Shown here: piece by piece, positions 56,410 through 64,000 of the stretch
Layout: every line of letters starts with the position of its first letter
How positions within the stretch are numbered: position 1 is the stretch's first letter
Assembly (NCBI RefSeq): GCF_006716785.1
Contig: NZ_VFPQ01000001.1
Location: forward strand, 1,364,001-1,428,000
From: Thermopolyspora flexuosa
GTDB lineage: Bacteria; Actinomycetota; Actinomycetes; Streptosporangiales; Streptosporangiaceae
Direction: 5' to 3'
DNA: 64,000 bases
Program-made: the position numbers and the translations under genes
Notes under the pieces: model-generated
Database searches by the model: none
What the model was told of the DNA's origin: nothing
Seen by the model: only the letters and a program-made list of their open reading frames with translations

Positions 56410-59139
56410 TCATCCGGCGCCCGCCTCCGCCTCCGGGGTGACGGGCCAGCCCGCGCCGAGGCAGACGAAGCCCGCCACGCCCGTGGCCCCGGCCGCGGCG
56501 GCGAGCGCGGCCGCCGGGGCCGTGCCCGCGGCGAGCAGCCGGTGGAAGGCGGTCATGAGGGCGAGCGCGTCCTCGTCGCGCACCGGCACCAGGCCCGCCA
56601 CCACGCAGGCGGCGCCACGGTCGAGGAAGGTCCCGGCGAGGCCGAGCGGGGCGCCGTCCGCCGGGGCGTGCGCCAACCCGGAGTCGCAGGCCGAGAGCAC
56701 CACGAGGGCGGGGACCCGGTCGAGCCGCAGCAGGTCGTAGGCGAGCAGCGGGCCGTCGTCGAGGGCGATGCTCGACAGCAGCGGGCTGTGCGCGCAGAAC
56801 ATGCCGTGCGCGGCGATGTGCGCGACGTCCGCGGCGGCCAGCGCCTCGAGCACCGCGCCGGTGCGGGCCGGCACACGCGCCGCGCCCGGGTGGGCGCCGA
56901 GCACCGCCGCCACCTCCGCCTCGGCGTGCGCCAGGCCCGGCCCGGCGACCGCGATGACCGTGGCGGACCGGGCGGCGCCGGACGTTCCGTGCGCCGCGCA
57001 CCCGGTACGGCCGGGCACCGTGCCGTGCGCATGCCCGGCCAGGCCCGGCGCGGCGATCCCTGCACGCCCGGCTGGGCCGGACACCATGCCGTCTGCGTGC
57101 CCGGGAGGGCCGGGGACCGTGCTGTCCGCGCGTCCGGCGGCAGGGCCGGGCGCTGTGGTGTCCGGACGCCCGACCCTGTCGGGCGGCGTGTCGCCTGCGT
57201 GCCGGGCAGGGCATGGCACGGTGTTCCCGATGCGGCCGAGCGGGCCGTACGCCGCCGTGGCGGCGGAGAGCCAGGCGGCCGCGCTGGGCGCGACGCAGAC
57301 CGGGCGGCCGCGCAGCGGCGGCAGCACCGGCCAGGGCACCGTGTGCAGCGCACCTGTGGGCACGATCACCACCGGGCCGCCGGAGAGATCGAGGCCGAGC
57401 GGATCGAGCAGCAGGGCGGCGAGGGCCGCCGACTCCCGGGCGATGCCGTCCGGCGCCCCGGCGTCGTCGCGCAACGCCCTCCGGCGCAGGCAGTAGCGCA
57501 GCCGTACGGTCGCCTCCACCGCGTCCCGGTAGGAGCCGAGCCCGCGCATCGTGCAGCCGTCCCCGGTGACCACGACGGCGGCGAGGGCGTCGCCGTGCCG
57601 TACCAGCTCGACGAGGACGGCGTCGCCGAGCGCCCGGCGCAGCCGGTCGGCGGGGAACGCGCCGGGCGGTTCGCCGCGTACGCAGGCCCGCCACCGCTCC
57701 GCGCACCCGAGCACGGCCGCGGCGTCGCCGGTGTGCAGCGCCAGCTCCAGCCCGAGCGCGGCGAGCTCCTCCGCGGGGCGGGCGGCGTGCGCGCGGATCG
57801 GCGCCGGCACGTCGCGCCCGTCGACCTCGCGCAGCCCGGCGGCGACCGCGGCGAGCGCCCCGGCACGGTCACCCGCGAGGGCGCGGCGCAGCGCGACCGC
57901 GTGGTGCACGGCCAGCGCGTGCGTGCGGCCGAGCCCCGGCCGCCGTGTGGCGATCACCTCGTCGAGCAGCCGCCCGGCGGTCCGGTGGTCGCCGAGCTCG
58001 GCGGCGAGTTCGGCGGCGGTACGGCGCAGCGCGGCGTCGGCCGTGGCCCAGCCCGCGGCCCGCAGCGCGTCGGCGCAGCCGAGCACGTCGGCGAGCAGGC
58101 CGGGCGTGGCGGGCTCGAGCGCCAGCCGGGCGCGCACGATCACGTCGTCGGCGAGCGGCGTCCACGCGTGCCGTCCCTGCCCGGCGAGCTCGGCGCGGGC
58201 GAGCCGCACGGTCTGCGACGCCTGGTGCGGGTCGCCGGTGAGCAGCTCGGCCTGGGCGAGGAGGAGCCGCGCCTCGGCGAGCCGGACGAGCGCGCCCGCC
58301 GCCTCGAGCTCGGGCACGGCCGCGAGCAGCAGCGCCCGCGCCTCCCCGGGCAGCCGGGCCGCGACGAGGGCCTCGGCGAAGTCGCAGCGCAGCGCGGCGA
58401 GCCGGTCCGGACGGCCGGCCAGGCCGCGCTCGGCGGCGGCGTGGTGCGCGAACGCGGCGGGGATGTCGCCGCGCCGGGCGGCGTTGAACGACAGGCCCGC
58501 CTCGGCGAGCGCGGCGAGGTGGCCGAGCCCGGCCGCGGTGGCGAGCCGCAGGCACCCGGCGAGATCCTCCGCCCCGGCGGCGTGCTCCCCGAGGTAGGTG
58601 CGGGCCAGCCCGCGGTGGAGCAGCGCCGCGCAGCGCAGCCGCGGGTCGGCGTCCGCCCCCGGCGCGGCGAGCGCCCGGTCGCACAGCCGCGCCGCCTCGC
58701 CGTGACGGCCGAGCCGTACCAGGGCGATCGCCCGCTGTACGGCGAGCGCGGCCCGGTCCTCGGGCGGCAGGTCCCGCTCGGCCTGCCGGGCGACGCGCAG
58801 CGCCCCGGCCGGGTCGCCGAGCTCGGTGCGCACCCCTACCAGCGACATGCGCGCCTGGGCGAGCCGCCGCGGCACGCCCGCCCCCGCCCGGATCGCCCGG
58901 TGCAGGTGGCTCTCCGCCAGCCGCAGGTCGCCGAGCTCCCGCGCCGCGAGCGCCAGCGCCCGCAACGCCACGCACGCGGCCTCGGCGTTCCCCCGGGCGA
59001 GCGCCGCCTCCAGCACCCGGCGCGCCCTCCGCCGGGCGCGCCACGGGTCCGCGCCGGACTCCCGGATCGCCGCCTCCGCCGCCCGGACGAGCCCGTCGGA
59101 CGTGCCCGGCGGGGCCGGGGCGACGTGCTCGGCGACCAT
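56410..59139 (-). CDS. TPR-CHAT protease-like protein
   Basis: 909 aa. The start is the ATG after GGAGG at 6 nt. Residues ~25-500 are tetratricopeptide-type helical repeats. The CHAT (caspase HetF associated with TPRs) peptidase domain follows. The dyad is intact: His778 in HIAAHGMF and Cys818 in LSACDSGLA, 40 residues apart as usual. Between the first CHAT strands and the His lies a ~70-residue low-complexity insert of PG, GHADG and AGRAG units. CHAT proteins are caspase-like cysteine proteases that cut partner proteins when their TPR part receives a signal, as Csx29 in type III-E CRISPR systems does. It is the last of a three-gene operon with an ECF-like sigma factor and a small protein, so the sigma pathway is the likely target. 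It has no signal peptide. Confidence 0.88.
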   Translation of the reverse strand: MVAEHVAPAPPGTSDGLVRAAEAAIRESGADPWRARRRARRVLEAALARGNAEAACVALRALALAARELGDLRLAESHLHRAIRAGAGVPRRLAQARMSLVGVRTELGDPAGALRVARQAERDLPPEDRAALAVQRAIALVRLGRHGEAARLCDRALAAPGADADPRLRCAALLHRGLARTYLGEHAAGAEDLAGCLRLATAAGLGHLAALAEAGLSFNAARRGDIPAAFAHHAAAERGLAGRPDRLAALRCDFAEALVAARLPGEARALLLAAVPELEAAGALVRLAEARLLLAQAELLTGDPHQASQTVRLARAELAGQGRHAWTPLADDVIVRARLALEPATPGLLADVLGCADALRAAGWATADAALRRTAAELAAELGDHRTAGRLLDEVIATRRPGLGRTHALAVHHAVALRRALAGDRAGALAAVAAGLREVDGRDVPAPIRAHAARPAEELAALGLELALHTGDAAAVLGCAERWRACVRGEPPGAFPADRLRRALGDAVLVELVRHGDALAAVVVTGDGCTMRGLGSYRDAVEATVRLRYCLRRRALRDDAGAPDGIARESAALAALLLDPLGLDLSGGPVVIVPTGALHTVPWPVLPPLRGRPVCVAPSAAAWLSAATAAYGPLGRIGNTVPCPARHAGDTPPDRVGRPDTTAPGPAAGRADSTVPGPPGHADGMVSGPAGRAGIAAPGLAGHAHGTVPGRTGCAAHGTSGAARSATVIAVAGPGLAHAEAEVAAVLGAHPGAARVPARTGAVLEALAAADVAHIAAHGMFCAHSPLLSSIALDDGPLLAYDLLRLDRVPALVVLSACDSGLAHAPADGAPLGLAGTFLDRGAACVVAGLVPVRDEDALALMTAFHRLLAAGTAPAAALAAAAGATGVAGFVCLGAGWPVTPEAEAGAG
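56990..57240. repeat. degenerate repeat inside CHAT gene
   Basis: GC-rich units containing GTGCC and CCGGGC recur at irregular intervals and encode the low-complexity insert of the CHAT domain. The copies are divergent. Confidence 0.5.
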
Positions 59140-59219
59140 CGTGTGCCTCCAGGGGAACTTCCCGCGACGCGCCGCTCCGTGGCCCGGGCGGCCGTGCCGT
59201 ACGGCCCGGCGGCGCGCGC

Positions 59220-59693
59220 TCAGTCGTCGGCGTCGAGGCGGCGGGTGTTGATCCAGCGGGTGGCGACCACGGGCAGCCCGGTGCGGTACCAGACGACGCT
59301 GAGCCAGCCGACGGGCAGGCCGGTCGCGGCGAAGTGCCCGGTCTCGGTGGGGAAGCGGACCCACCGGTCGTGCAGGGTGCGGATCTCGACGCGGCCGGGA
59401 CCCTCGTCCCACGACCCGCCCGTCACCTGCCCGGCCACGTCGACGCGGCCCTCGGCGTGGGTGAGCTCGACGTCGATGGTGACCCCCGGCGCCTGGAACC
59501 GGTGCAGCCGGGGCTCGGCGGGGGACCGGGCGCCGACCGGGCGGGGCACGGGCACGGGATCCGCGGTGACGGCACCGGGCAGGCGCAGCGCGAACGCGGC
59601 GCGGGCCGCGGCGGACACCGCGAGCGGGGCCGGGTCCACGCCGGCGCCGAGGCGGAGCGCGGCGAGCAGGTAGGCCTCGTCGATCTCGCTCAT
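59220..59693 (-). CDS. small beta-rich protein between sigma factor and CHAT protease (candidate CHAT substrate or anti-sigma)
   Basis: 157 aa. Its ATG overlaps the stop of the sigma gene by four bases (ATGA), showing translational coupling. The N-terminal ~40 residues (EIDEAYLLAALRLGAGVDP, then AAARAAFALRLPG) are helical. The rest looks like a beta-sandwich (FQAPGVTIDVELTH, VDVAGQVTGGSW, VEIRTLHDRWVRFPT), like the carboxypeptidase-regulatory-type domains found in this position in other actinomycetes. It has no membrane helix or zinc motif of classical anti-sigmas. By position it could be bound by the sigma factor and cut by the CHAT protease. That is inference; no family function is established. 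Confidence 0.6.
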   Translation of the reverse strand: MSEIDEAYLLAALRLGAGVDPAPLAVSAAARAAFALRLPGAVTADPVPVPRPVGARSPAEPRLHRFQAPGVTIDVELTHAEGRVDVAGQVTGGSWDEGPGRVEIRTLHDRWVRFPTETGHFAATGLPVGWLSVVWYRTGLPVVATRWINTRRLDADD

Positions 59694-60223
59694 CGGTCGG
59701 CCTCCACGAGCTTGCGCAGGCGGTTCAGGCACCGGCCCCGCATCGGCCCCACGCTGCCGATCGGCATGCCGAGCCGCGCGGCGATCCTCGCGTAGCCGCT
59801 CTCGGGCGCGGTGACGAGCAGGCGCAGCAGGCTGCGGCACGGCTCGTCGAGCGCGTCGACGGCCTGCCACAGCCGCCGGGCCTCGTCGGCGGAGAGCACC
59901 GCCAGCGCCGGGTCGTCCGTGTCGGCCCGCTCGGGCTCGGGCGGGGTGTGGGTCGGGGTCACCGCGCGGCCCTTACGGCACAGCAGCAGCGCCTCGTTGC
60001 GGGTGGTGGTGACGAGCCACGCGCCGATCCGCGCGGGGTCGCGGATGCGGTCGAGGCGCTCGACGAGCCGGAGCCACGCGGCCTGGACCGCGTCGGCGGC
60101 GTCGGCCGCGCTGAGCCCGAAGGCCCGGGCGACCGCCCACATGCGGGGGCCGAACGTGGCCTCGAGCTCGTTCCACTCCGCCTGGTCGACGGGGAGCCGG
60201 GGGAGCGTGTCGTTTTCGATCAT
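59690..60223 (-). CDS. ECF-like sigma-70 family RNA polymerase sigma factor
   Basis: 177 aa. Region 2 (MWAVARAFGLSAADAADAVQ, ending IGAWLVTTTRNEAL) and region 4 (LDEPCRSLLRLL, YARIAARLGMPIGSVGPMRG) are both present, joined by a ~35-residue linker, the typical ECF length. It would redirect RNA polymerase in response to a signal. There is no adjacent classical anti-sigma with a membrane helix; the next gene in the operon is a small soluble protein, followed by a CHAT protease. The ATG has no strong ribosome site. It is divergent from the DUF3145 gene. Confidence 0.88.
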   Translation of the reverse strand: MIENDTLPRLPVDQAEWNELEATFGPRMWAVARAFGLSAADAADAVQAAWLRLVERLDRIRDPARIGAWLVTTTRNEALLLCRKGRAVTPTHTPPEPERADTDDPALAVLSADEARRLWQAVDALDEPCRSLLRLLVTAPESGYARIAARLGMPIGSVGPMRGRCLNRLRKLVEADR

Positions 60224-60551
60224 TTGTCACGGAGCGAGGTGGGAGGAAGACGCAGGGTGAACGTCGATTGAGCACTGTACCGCGACGGATTCGCCCCGGC
60301 CTCCCGTTCGGAGAATCCGTGGTTGCGCACGGTTTTCCCCGCTCACATATGGGTTGTGCTGGAATAACGCGCTTCGTATGTGACGTTTACCGACCGCTGT
60401 TGTGTCGAACTCGACACTTGTCAATTGCGATTCGATATGAACTTGGTCTGGTGCCCGCCCGCCGACGGACGGTAGTCTCTGTTCAGTCACTTGTGATCAT
60501 CTCGTGGCGAGGACGTTGGGGAAGGCGAACCTCGTCGAATCGGGAGGTCCG
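60224..60551. other. divergent regulatory region with palindromes
   Basis: This stretch is clearly less GC-rich than its surroundings. It holds TCACATATG (60343-60351) inversely repeated as CGTATGTGA (60375-60383) and the palindrome at 60402-60417. Possible -10/-35 pairs are TTGTGC (60354) with TATGTG (60377) at 17-bp spacing. TAGTCT at 60473-60478 may be a -10 box for DUF3145. Confidence 0.45.
60402..60417. promoter_or_regulatory. 16-bp palindrome, candidate operator of sigma/CHAT operon or DUF3145
   Basis: GTGTCGA-AC-TCGACAC has perfect 7-bp arms around two bases, in the AT-richer region between the divergent sigma and DUF3145 genes. It is not a LexA box (the arms do not give TCGAAC-N4-GTTCGA). 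Confidence 0.45.
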
Positions 60552-61046
60552 GTGTCTGCTCGTGGCGTGCTGTATGTCCACTCGGCCCAGCCCGCGCTGT
60601 GTCCGCATATCGAATGGGCGGTGGCGGGTGTCCTTGGCGTGCCCGTCGACCTGACGTGGACTCCTCAGCCTGCCGCGCCCGGATGCGTGCGGACCCAGGC
60701 CGAGTGGGTGGGCAAACCGGGTACGGCCGCCAGGATCACGTCATCGCTCATGGGCTGGCAACGTATCCGCTTTGAGATCACCGAGGACGCCTCACCCGGC
60801 GTGGACGGCACGAGGCATGCCTACACGCCGTCTCTCGGGCCCTTCACCGCGACCATCGGCGCGAACGGCGACATCCTGGTGCCGGAGGACCGCCTGCGCA
60901 CCACGCTGATGAGGGCCGCACAGGGGCGGGTGGTGCTGGAAAAGGAGCTCGAGCGGCTCCTCGGCAAGCCCTGGGACGAGGAGCTGGAGCCGTTCCGCTA
61001 CGCGGGCGACGGCGCTCCCGTGCGCTGGCTGCACGCGGCCGGGTAG
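60552..61046 (+). CDS. DUF3145 family protein
   Basis: 164 aa, the usual length. GTG 60552 is preceded by GGGAGG at 4 nt, and GVLYVHSAQPALCPHIEWA is the family's N-terminus. It is conserved in actinobacteria, commonly beside the fatty acid synthase genes fabD-fabH-acpP-fabF, as here. Function unknown. Cysteines in LCPHIEW and PGCVRTQ are conserved-looking. A 6-bp hairpin with a 3-nt loop (61067-61081) followed by TTCT may end the transcript. Confidence 0.9.
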   Translation: MSARGVLYVHSAQPALCPHIEWAVAGVLGVPVDLTWTPQPAAPGCVRTQAEWVGKPGTAARITSSLMGWQRIRFEITEDASPGVDGTRHAYTPSLGPFTATIGANGDILVPEDRLRTTLMRAAQGRVVLEKELERLLGKPWDEELEPFRYAGDGAPVRWLHAAG

Positions 61047-61066
61047 CCGCGCACGGCGCCTGAAGC

Positions 61067-61081
61067 GGCCCCTCCGGGGCC
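61067..61081 (+). terminator. short hairpin after DUF3145 gene
   Basis: GGCCCC-TCC-GGGGCC followed by TTCT; a small but plausible terminator. Confidence 0.4.
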
Positions 61082-61150
61082 TTCTCACGCCCGCGCCCGC
61101 CTGCCGGGTGGCCCGGTATCGCCGTCGGCCTCCCGGGTAGGGGGCGTTTT

Positions 61151-61474
61151 GTGCACTCTGAGAACGAGGACGCGCGCGTCCGGGCGTACCGGGGCCCGGC
61201 AGCGGCAGGGGACCCCGCCGATGTCCCGGCCGGTGATGTGCCGGCCGGGGGCGCCGGGGCCGGTGCCGAGCCCGAGGAGGACCCCCACGCGCGCCTGGAA
61301 GAGATCGACAGGCGGCTGGCCGAGCTGCGCGACCTGCTGGAGAACCGGCCCGACGGGCCGGGGGACCAGGTGGACGCCGCCTCCACCCTCACCCTGCAGA
61401 ACGAGATCACGGTCATGGTGGAGACGCTGGAGAACGAGCGGCGCAGGCTGCTCGAGCGGCTCGGGGAGGGCTAG
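61151..61474 (+). CDS. small coiled-coil protein of unknown function
   Basis: 107 aa from GTG 61151, ~10 nt after a run of G. The N-terminal half is Ala/Gly/Pro/Glu-rich and probably disordered. Residues ~45-105 form two amphipathic helices with heptad-like spacing (ARLEEIDRRLAELRDLLE, then ENERRRLLERL), suggesting a coiled coil or helical hairpin. No motif or family is recognised. It sits between the DUF3145 gene and accD6, reading away from the former. Confidence 0.65.
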   Translation: MHSENEDARVRAYRGPAAAGDPADVPAGDVPAGGAGAGAEPEEDPHARLEEIDRRLAELRDLLENRPDGPGDQVDAASTLTLQNEITVMVETLENERRRLLERLGEG

Positions 61475-61513
61475 CCGCCCCGGTACGGCCGCGCGGGAGC
61501 GGCCGGAAACGCG

Positions 61514-61551
61514 TGCGGGACGCCCGCCCGCGACAGGGGCGGCGTCCCGCA
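61514..61551. terminator. bidirectional terminator
   Basis: A perfect 11-bp stem (TGCGGGACGCC with its complement) between convergent genes. Confidence 0.65.
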
Positions 61552-61575
61552 TCACCGAGTCTTTCGAGCGCGCCG

Positions 61576-63009
61576 TCAGAGCGGAATGTTGCCGTGGCTG
61601 CCGCGGGCCGGGGTGGCCGTGGCGAGCACCCGGGCGACGGCGCTGCGGGTCGCGGCCGGGTCGATGACCTCGTCGACGACCCCGAGCTTGACGGCCTTCT
61701 CCAGGCCGCCGGCCTCCTTCTGGTGGCGCTCGGCGAGCTCCTGCTCGAGCGCGGGCCGCTGGTCCTCGGGGACCGCGGCGAGCTCGCGGCGGTGCAGCAC
61801 GCGCACCGCGGCGACCGCGCCCATCACGGCCACCTCGGTGGTGGGCCAGGCCAGCACCCGGGTGGCGCCGAGCGCGCGGGAGTTCATCGCGATGTACGCT
61901 CCGCCGTACGCCTTGCGGATGATCACGGTGACCCGGGGCACCGAGGCCTCGGCGAAGGCGTGCAGCAGCTTGGCGCCGCGGCGCACCACGCCGCCGTGCT
62001 CCTGGCCGACGCCGGGCAGGTAGCCGGGCACGTCCACGAGCACCACGAGCGGCACCCCGAACGCGTCACACATGCGGACGAACCGGGCGGCCTTCTCGGC
62101 GGAGGCGGAGTCGAGGCAGCCGCCGAGCCGCAGCGGGTTGTTCGCGAGCACGCCCACGGTGCGCCCGCCCAGCCGGCCGAGCACGGTGACCATGTTCGGC
62201 GCCCACTTGGGGTGCAGCTCGACCGAGGCGGCGAGGCCGCCGTCGAGCAGGCCGTCGACGATCGGGTGCACGTCGTAGGCGCGGCGGGGCGACTCGGGCA
62301 GCAGCGCGCCGAGGTCGGTGTCGCGGATGTCGTCGAGGCGCACCCGGCCCTGGTGGCCGAGGAGCACGGCGAGCCGGCGCGCCTGCAGCAGCGCCTCGGC
62401 GTCGGTGGGGGTCACCACGTGGACCACGCCGGACTTCTTCGCGTGCGGCTCGGGCCCGCCCAGCCCGGCCATGTCGATCTTCTCGCCGGTGACCGACTCC
62501 ACCACCTGGGGGCCGGTGACGAAGATCCGGCCCTGCTCGGAGAGGATGACGATGTCGGTGAGCGCCGGGCCGTAGGCGGCGCCGCCCGCGGCCGGGCCCA
62601 GCACCACCGAGATCTGCGGCACCACGCCGCTCGCCCGGGTCATCGCGGCGAACACGGTGCCCACCGCGTGCAGCGAGGCGACCCCCTCGGCGAGGCGGGC
62701 GCCGCCGGAGTGCCAGATGCCGATGATCGGCAGGCGCTCCCGGACCGCGGTGTCGTAGGCGGCCACGATGTGCTCGCAGCCCTTGCTGCCCATCGCTCCG
62801 CCCTGCACGCGGGGGTCGGAGCAGAAGGCCGCGACCGGCACCCCCTCGATCCGGCCCAGCGCGGCCTGCACGCCACTGTCGTCTGCCGGCGCCAGCAGCC
62901 GCATCGAGCCCTCGTCGAACAACGCCGACAGCCGGACCACGGGATCACGCGGATCGGCGACCTCCGGATCCGAAGTGGGCGTCACCACCCCGGTGTCGAG
63001 AATCGTCAC
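61576..63009 (-). CDS. accD6: acyl-CoA carboxylase carboxyltransferase beta subunit (AccD6-like)
   Basis: 477 aa, crotonase-fold carboxyltransferase. The N-terminal half carries the acyl-CoA oxyanion loop (SGGARLAEGV) and the C-terminal half the biotin/carboxybiotin site (GVVRRGAKLLHAFAEASVP, KAYGGAYIAMN). It transfers CO2 from carboxybiotin to acetyl-CoA to make malonyl-CoA for FAS II. The symbol is by analogy with mycobacterial accD6, which lies beside the kas/fab genes, as this one lies beside fabF. The start is GTG after AAGGAG. The biotinylated alpha subunit is encoded elsewhere. Confidence 0.88.
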   Translation of the reverse strand: MTILDTGVVTPTSDPEVADPRDPVVRLSALFDEGSMRLLAPADDSGVQAALGRIEGVPVAAFCSDPRVQGGAMGSKGCEHIVAAYDTAVRERLPIIGIWHSGGARLAEGVASLHAVGTVFAAMTRASGVVPQISVVLGPAAGGAAYGPALTDIVILSEQGRIFVTGPQVVESVTGEKIDMAGLGGPEPHAKKSGVVHVVTPTDAEALLQARRLAVLLGHQGRVRLDDIRDTDLGALLPESPRRAYDVHPIVDGLLDGGLAASVELHPKWAPNMVTVLGRLGGRTVGVLANNPLRLGGCLDSASAEKAARFVRMCDAFGVPLVVLVDVPGYLPGVGQEHGGVVRRGAKLLHAFAEASVPRVTVIIRKAYGGAYIAMNSRALGATRVLAWPTTEVAVMGAVAAVRVLHRRELAAVPEDQRPALEQELAERHQKEAGGLEKAVKLGVVDEVIDPAATRSAVARVLATATPARGSHGNIPL

Positions 63010-63190
63010 GGTCGCTCCTTCTCAGATGGTGGCCTCACTTGGTGGCCTGCGGTGATGGCTCGGACGGTGGCACCTGTCAGGTGGCCCCGAGAGTGGCCGA
63101 CAGGCGGCGGTCCGCGACGGCGGCCCCGCGGAACCGGCCGGTGTGGACGGGTGCGCGGCGAGCGGCCGCGCACCTCGCACGGACGCGGAT

Positions 63191-64000
63191 CTAGAGGGTG
63201 ACGAAGGCGACGGCGACGTTGTGGCCGCCGAAGCCGAACGAGTTGTTGACCGCGGCGATCCGGCCCTGGGGCAGCTCGCGCGGCTCGCCGTACACGATGT
63301 CCACCTTGATGCCGTCGTCGAGGTCGTCCACGTTCGCGGTGGCCGGGACGACGCGCTCGTGCAGCGCCTTCACGGTGAACACGGTCTCGATGCCGCCGGC
63401 GCCGCCGAGCAGGTGGCCGGTGAGCGACTTGGTCGAGGTGACCAGCGGGTGCGGGCCGATCGTCTCGGCGATGGCGATCGTCTCCACCACGTCGCCGGCC
63501 GGGGTCGAGGTGGCGTGCGCGTTGACGTGCTTGATGTCCTCGCCGGACAGGCCGCTGTCGGCGAGCATGCGCCGGGTGGCCTTCTTGATGCCCTCACCGG
63601 TCGGCTCGGGCTGGGCGATGTGGTGCGCGTCGGCGGAGTAGCCGACGCCGGCCGCCTCCGCGTAGATGCGGGCGCCGCGGGCCTTCGCGTGCTCGTAGGA
63701 CTCCAGCACGAGGATGCCCGCGCCCTCGCCGAGCACGAAGCCGTCGCGGTTCTTGTCGAACGGGCGCGAGGCCCGCTCCGGCTCGTCGTTGCGGGTGGAC
63801 ATCGCGCGCATCGCCGCGAACGACGCGATGTTGAGCGGGTGGATCGCCGCCTCGGTGCCGCCCGCGATCACCACGTCGGCCCGCCCCGAGCGGATCATGT
63901 CGATGGCGTACCCGATCGCCTCCGCGCCGGTGGCGCAGGCGCTCACCGTGGCGTGCACGCCGGCGGTGGCGCCGAACTCCAGGCCGATCCAGCCGGCCGG
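63191..64000 (-). CDS. fabF: beta-ketoacyl-ACP synthase II, C-terminal part
   Basis: The gene runs off the right end of the window: its 5' part is missing and 270 codons are seen. The catalytic Cys is in SACATGAEAIG, and the two His are in NAHATSTPAGD and NNSFGFGGHN, giving the Cys-His-His triad of KAS I/II. The enzyme condenses malonyl-ACP with acyl-ACP in chain elongation. Its neighbour accD6 supplies malonyl-CoA and DUF3145 follows, the normal actinomycete FAS II cluster end. The GTG seen at 63958 is an internal valine, not a start. Confidence 0.95.
   Translation of the reverse strand, partial: PAGWIGLEFGATAGVHATVSACATGAEAIGYAIDMIRSGRADVVIAGGTEAAIHPLNIASFAAMRAMSTRNDEPERASRPFDKNRDGFVLGEGAGILVLESYEHAKARGARIYAEAAGVGYSADAHHIAQPEPTGEGIKKATRRMLADSGLSGEDIKHVNAHATSTPAGDVVETIAIAETIGPHPLVTSTKSLTGHLLGGAGGIETVFTVKALHERVVPATANVDDLDDGIKVDIVYGEPRELPQGRIAAVNNSFGFGGHNVAVAFVTL

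Noticed and set aside
56410-60223. CRISPR array or Cas genes near the CHAT protease
   Set aside because: No direct-repeat array and no Cas-like proteins in the flanking genes.

Overview
The window is about 72% G+C and has actinobacterial gene content throughout: an HrdB-type principal sigma factor with DUF7455 and parE/parC nearby, lexA–nrdR–nrdJ, DUF3145 next to accD6/fabF, an F420-dependent oxidoreductase, and a 10-methyl fatty acid (tms/bfa) gene pair. I infer a member of the Streptosporangiales, possibly a Streptosporangiaceae genus. That placement rests on gene content and order, not on an rRNA gene. I saw no rRNA, tRNA, CRISPR array, insertion sequence or prophage.

Layout. 1-3.4 kb: membrane-lipid methyl-branching genes (FAD reductase C-terminus, then a CFA-type methyltransferase) and a convergent acyl-CoA ligase. 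3.9-5.4 kb: a Pro/Gln/Gly-rich membrane protein. 5.8-8.4 kb: leuS behind a leader that reads as a leucine attenuator. 8.5-14.2 kb: the lexA / SOS-type gene / nrdR-nrdJ block, with a LexA box and paired NrdR boxes. 14.3-19.8 kb: an accessory stretch with a decayed PIN-type toxin-antitoxin pair, a VOC protein, a divergent MerR/methyltransferase pair, a membrane-tethered HTH protein facing a secreted DUF2690 protein, a truncated gene and two tiny basic ORFs. 20-26.5 kb: F420 oxidoreductase, zinc-ribbon protein, GH1 beta-glucosidase, DoxX-like protein and a TPR/membrane protein. 27-35 kb: tandem AAA+ membrane ATPase, M20 peptidase, a solute-binding lipoprotein and the pxpABC 5-oxoprolinase operon. 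35-40 kb: a conserved hypothetical protein, an HhH-GPD protein and a PAS-GAF-SpoIIE phosphatase. 40-50 kb: housekeeping island rpoD, DUF7455, parE, PepSY lipoprotein, redoxin, parC, PfkB kinase. 51-56 kb: GNAT/acyl-CoA synthetase fusion, DUF5998, AlkP-type phosphodiesterase and rhodanese. 56.4-60.2 kb: a three-gene operon of ECF-like sigma factor, small beta-rich protein and TPR-CHAT protease. 60.5-64 kb: DUF3145, a coiled-coil protein, accD6 and the 3' part of fabF.

Most notable. The sigma / small protein / TPR-CHAT protease operon has the three part types of the Csx29-Csx30-RpoE pathway of type III-E CRISPR systems, but no CRISPR components. It may be a stand-alone protease-controlled sigma switch. 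Also worth attention are the leuS attenuator, the lexA-divergent SOS gene that has lost its LysM domain, the internally deleted PIN toxin, and the membrane-anchored AAA+ protein whose two ATPase modules are nearly identical at DNA level. Many transcription units end in long perfect GC hairpins without a strong U-tract, several sharing a GTACGGCCCG-type arm.
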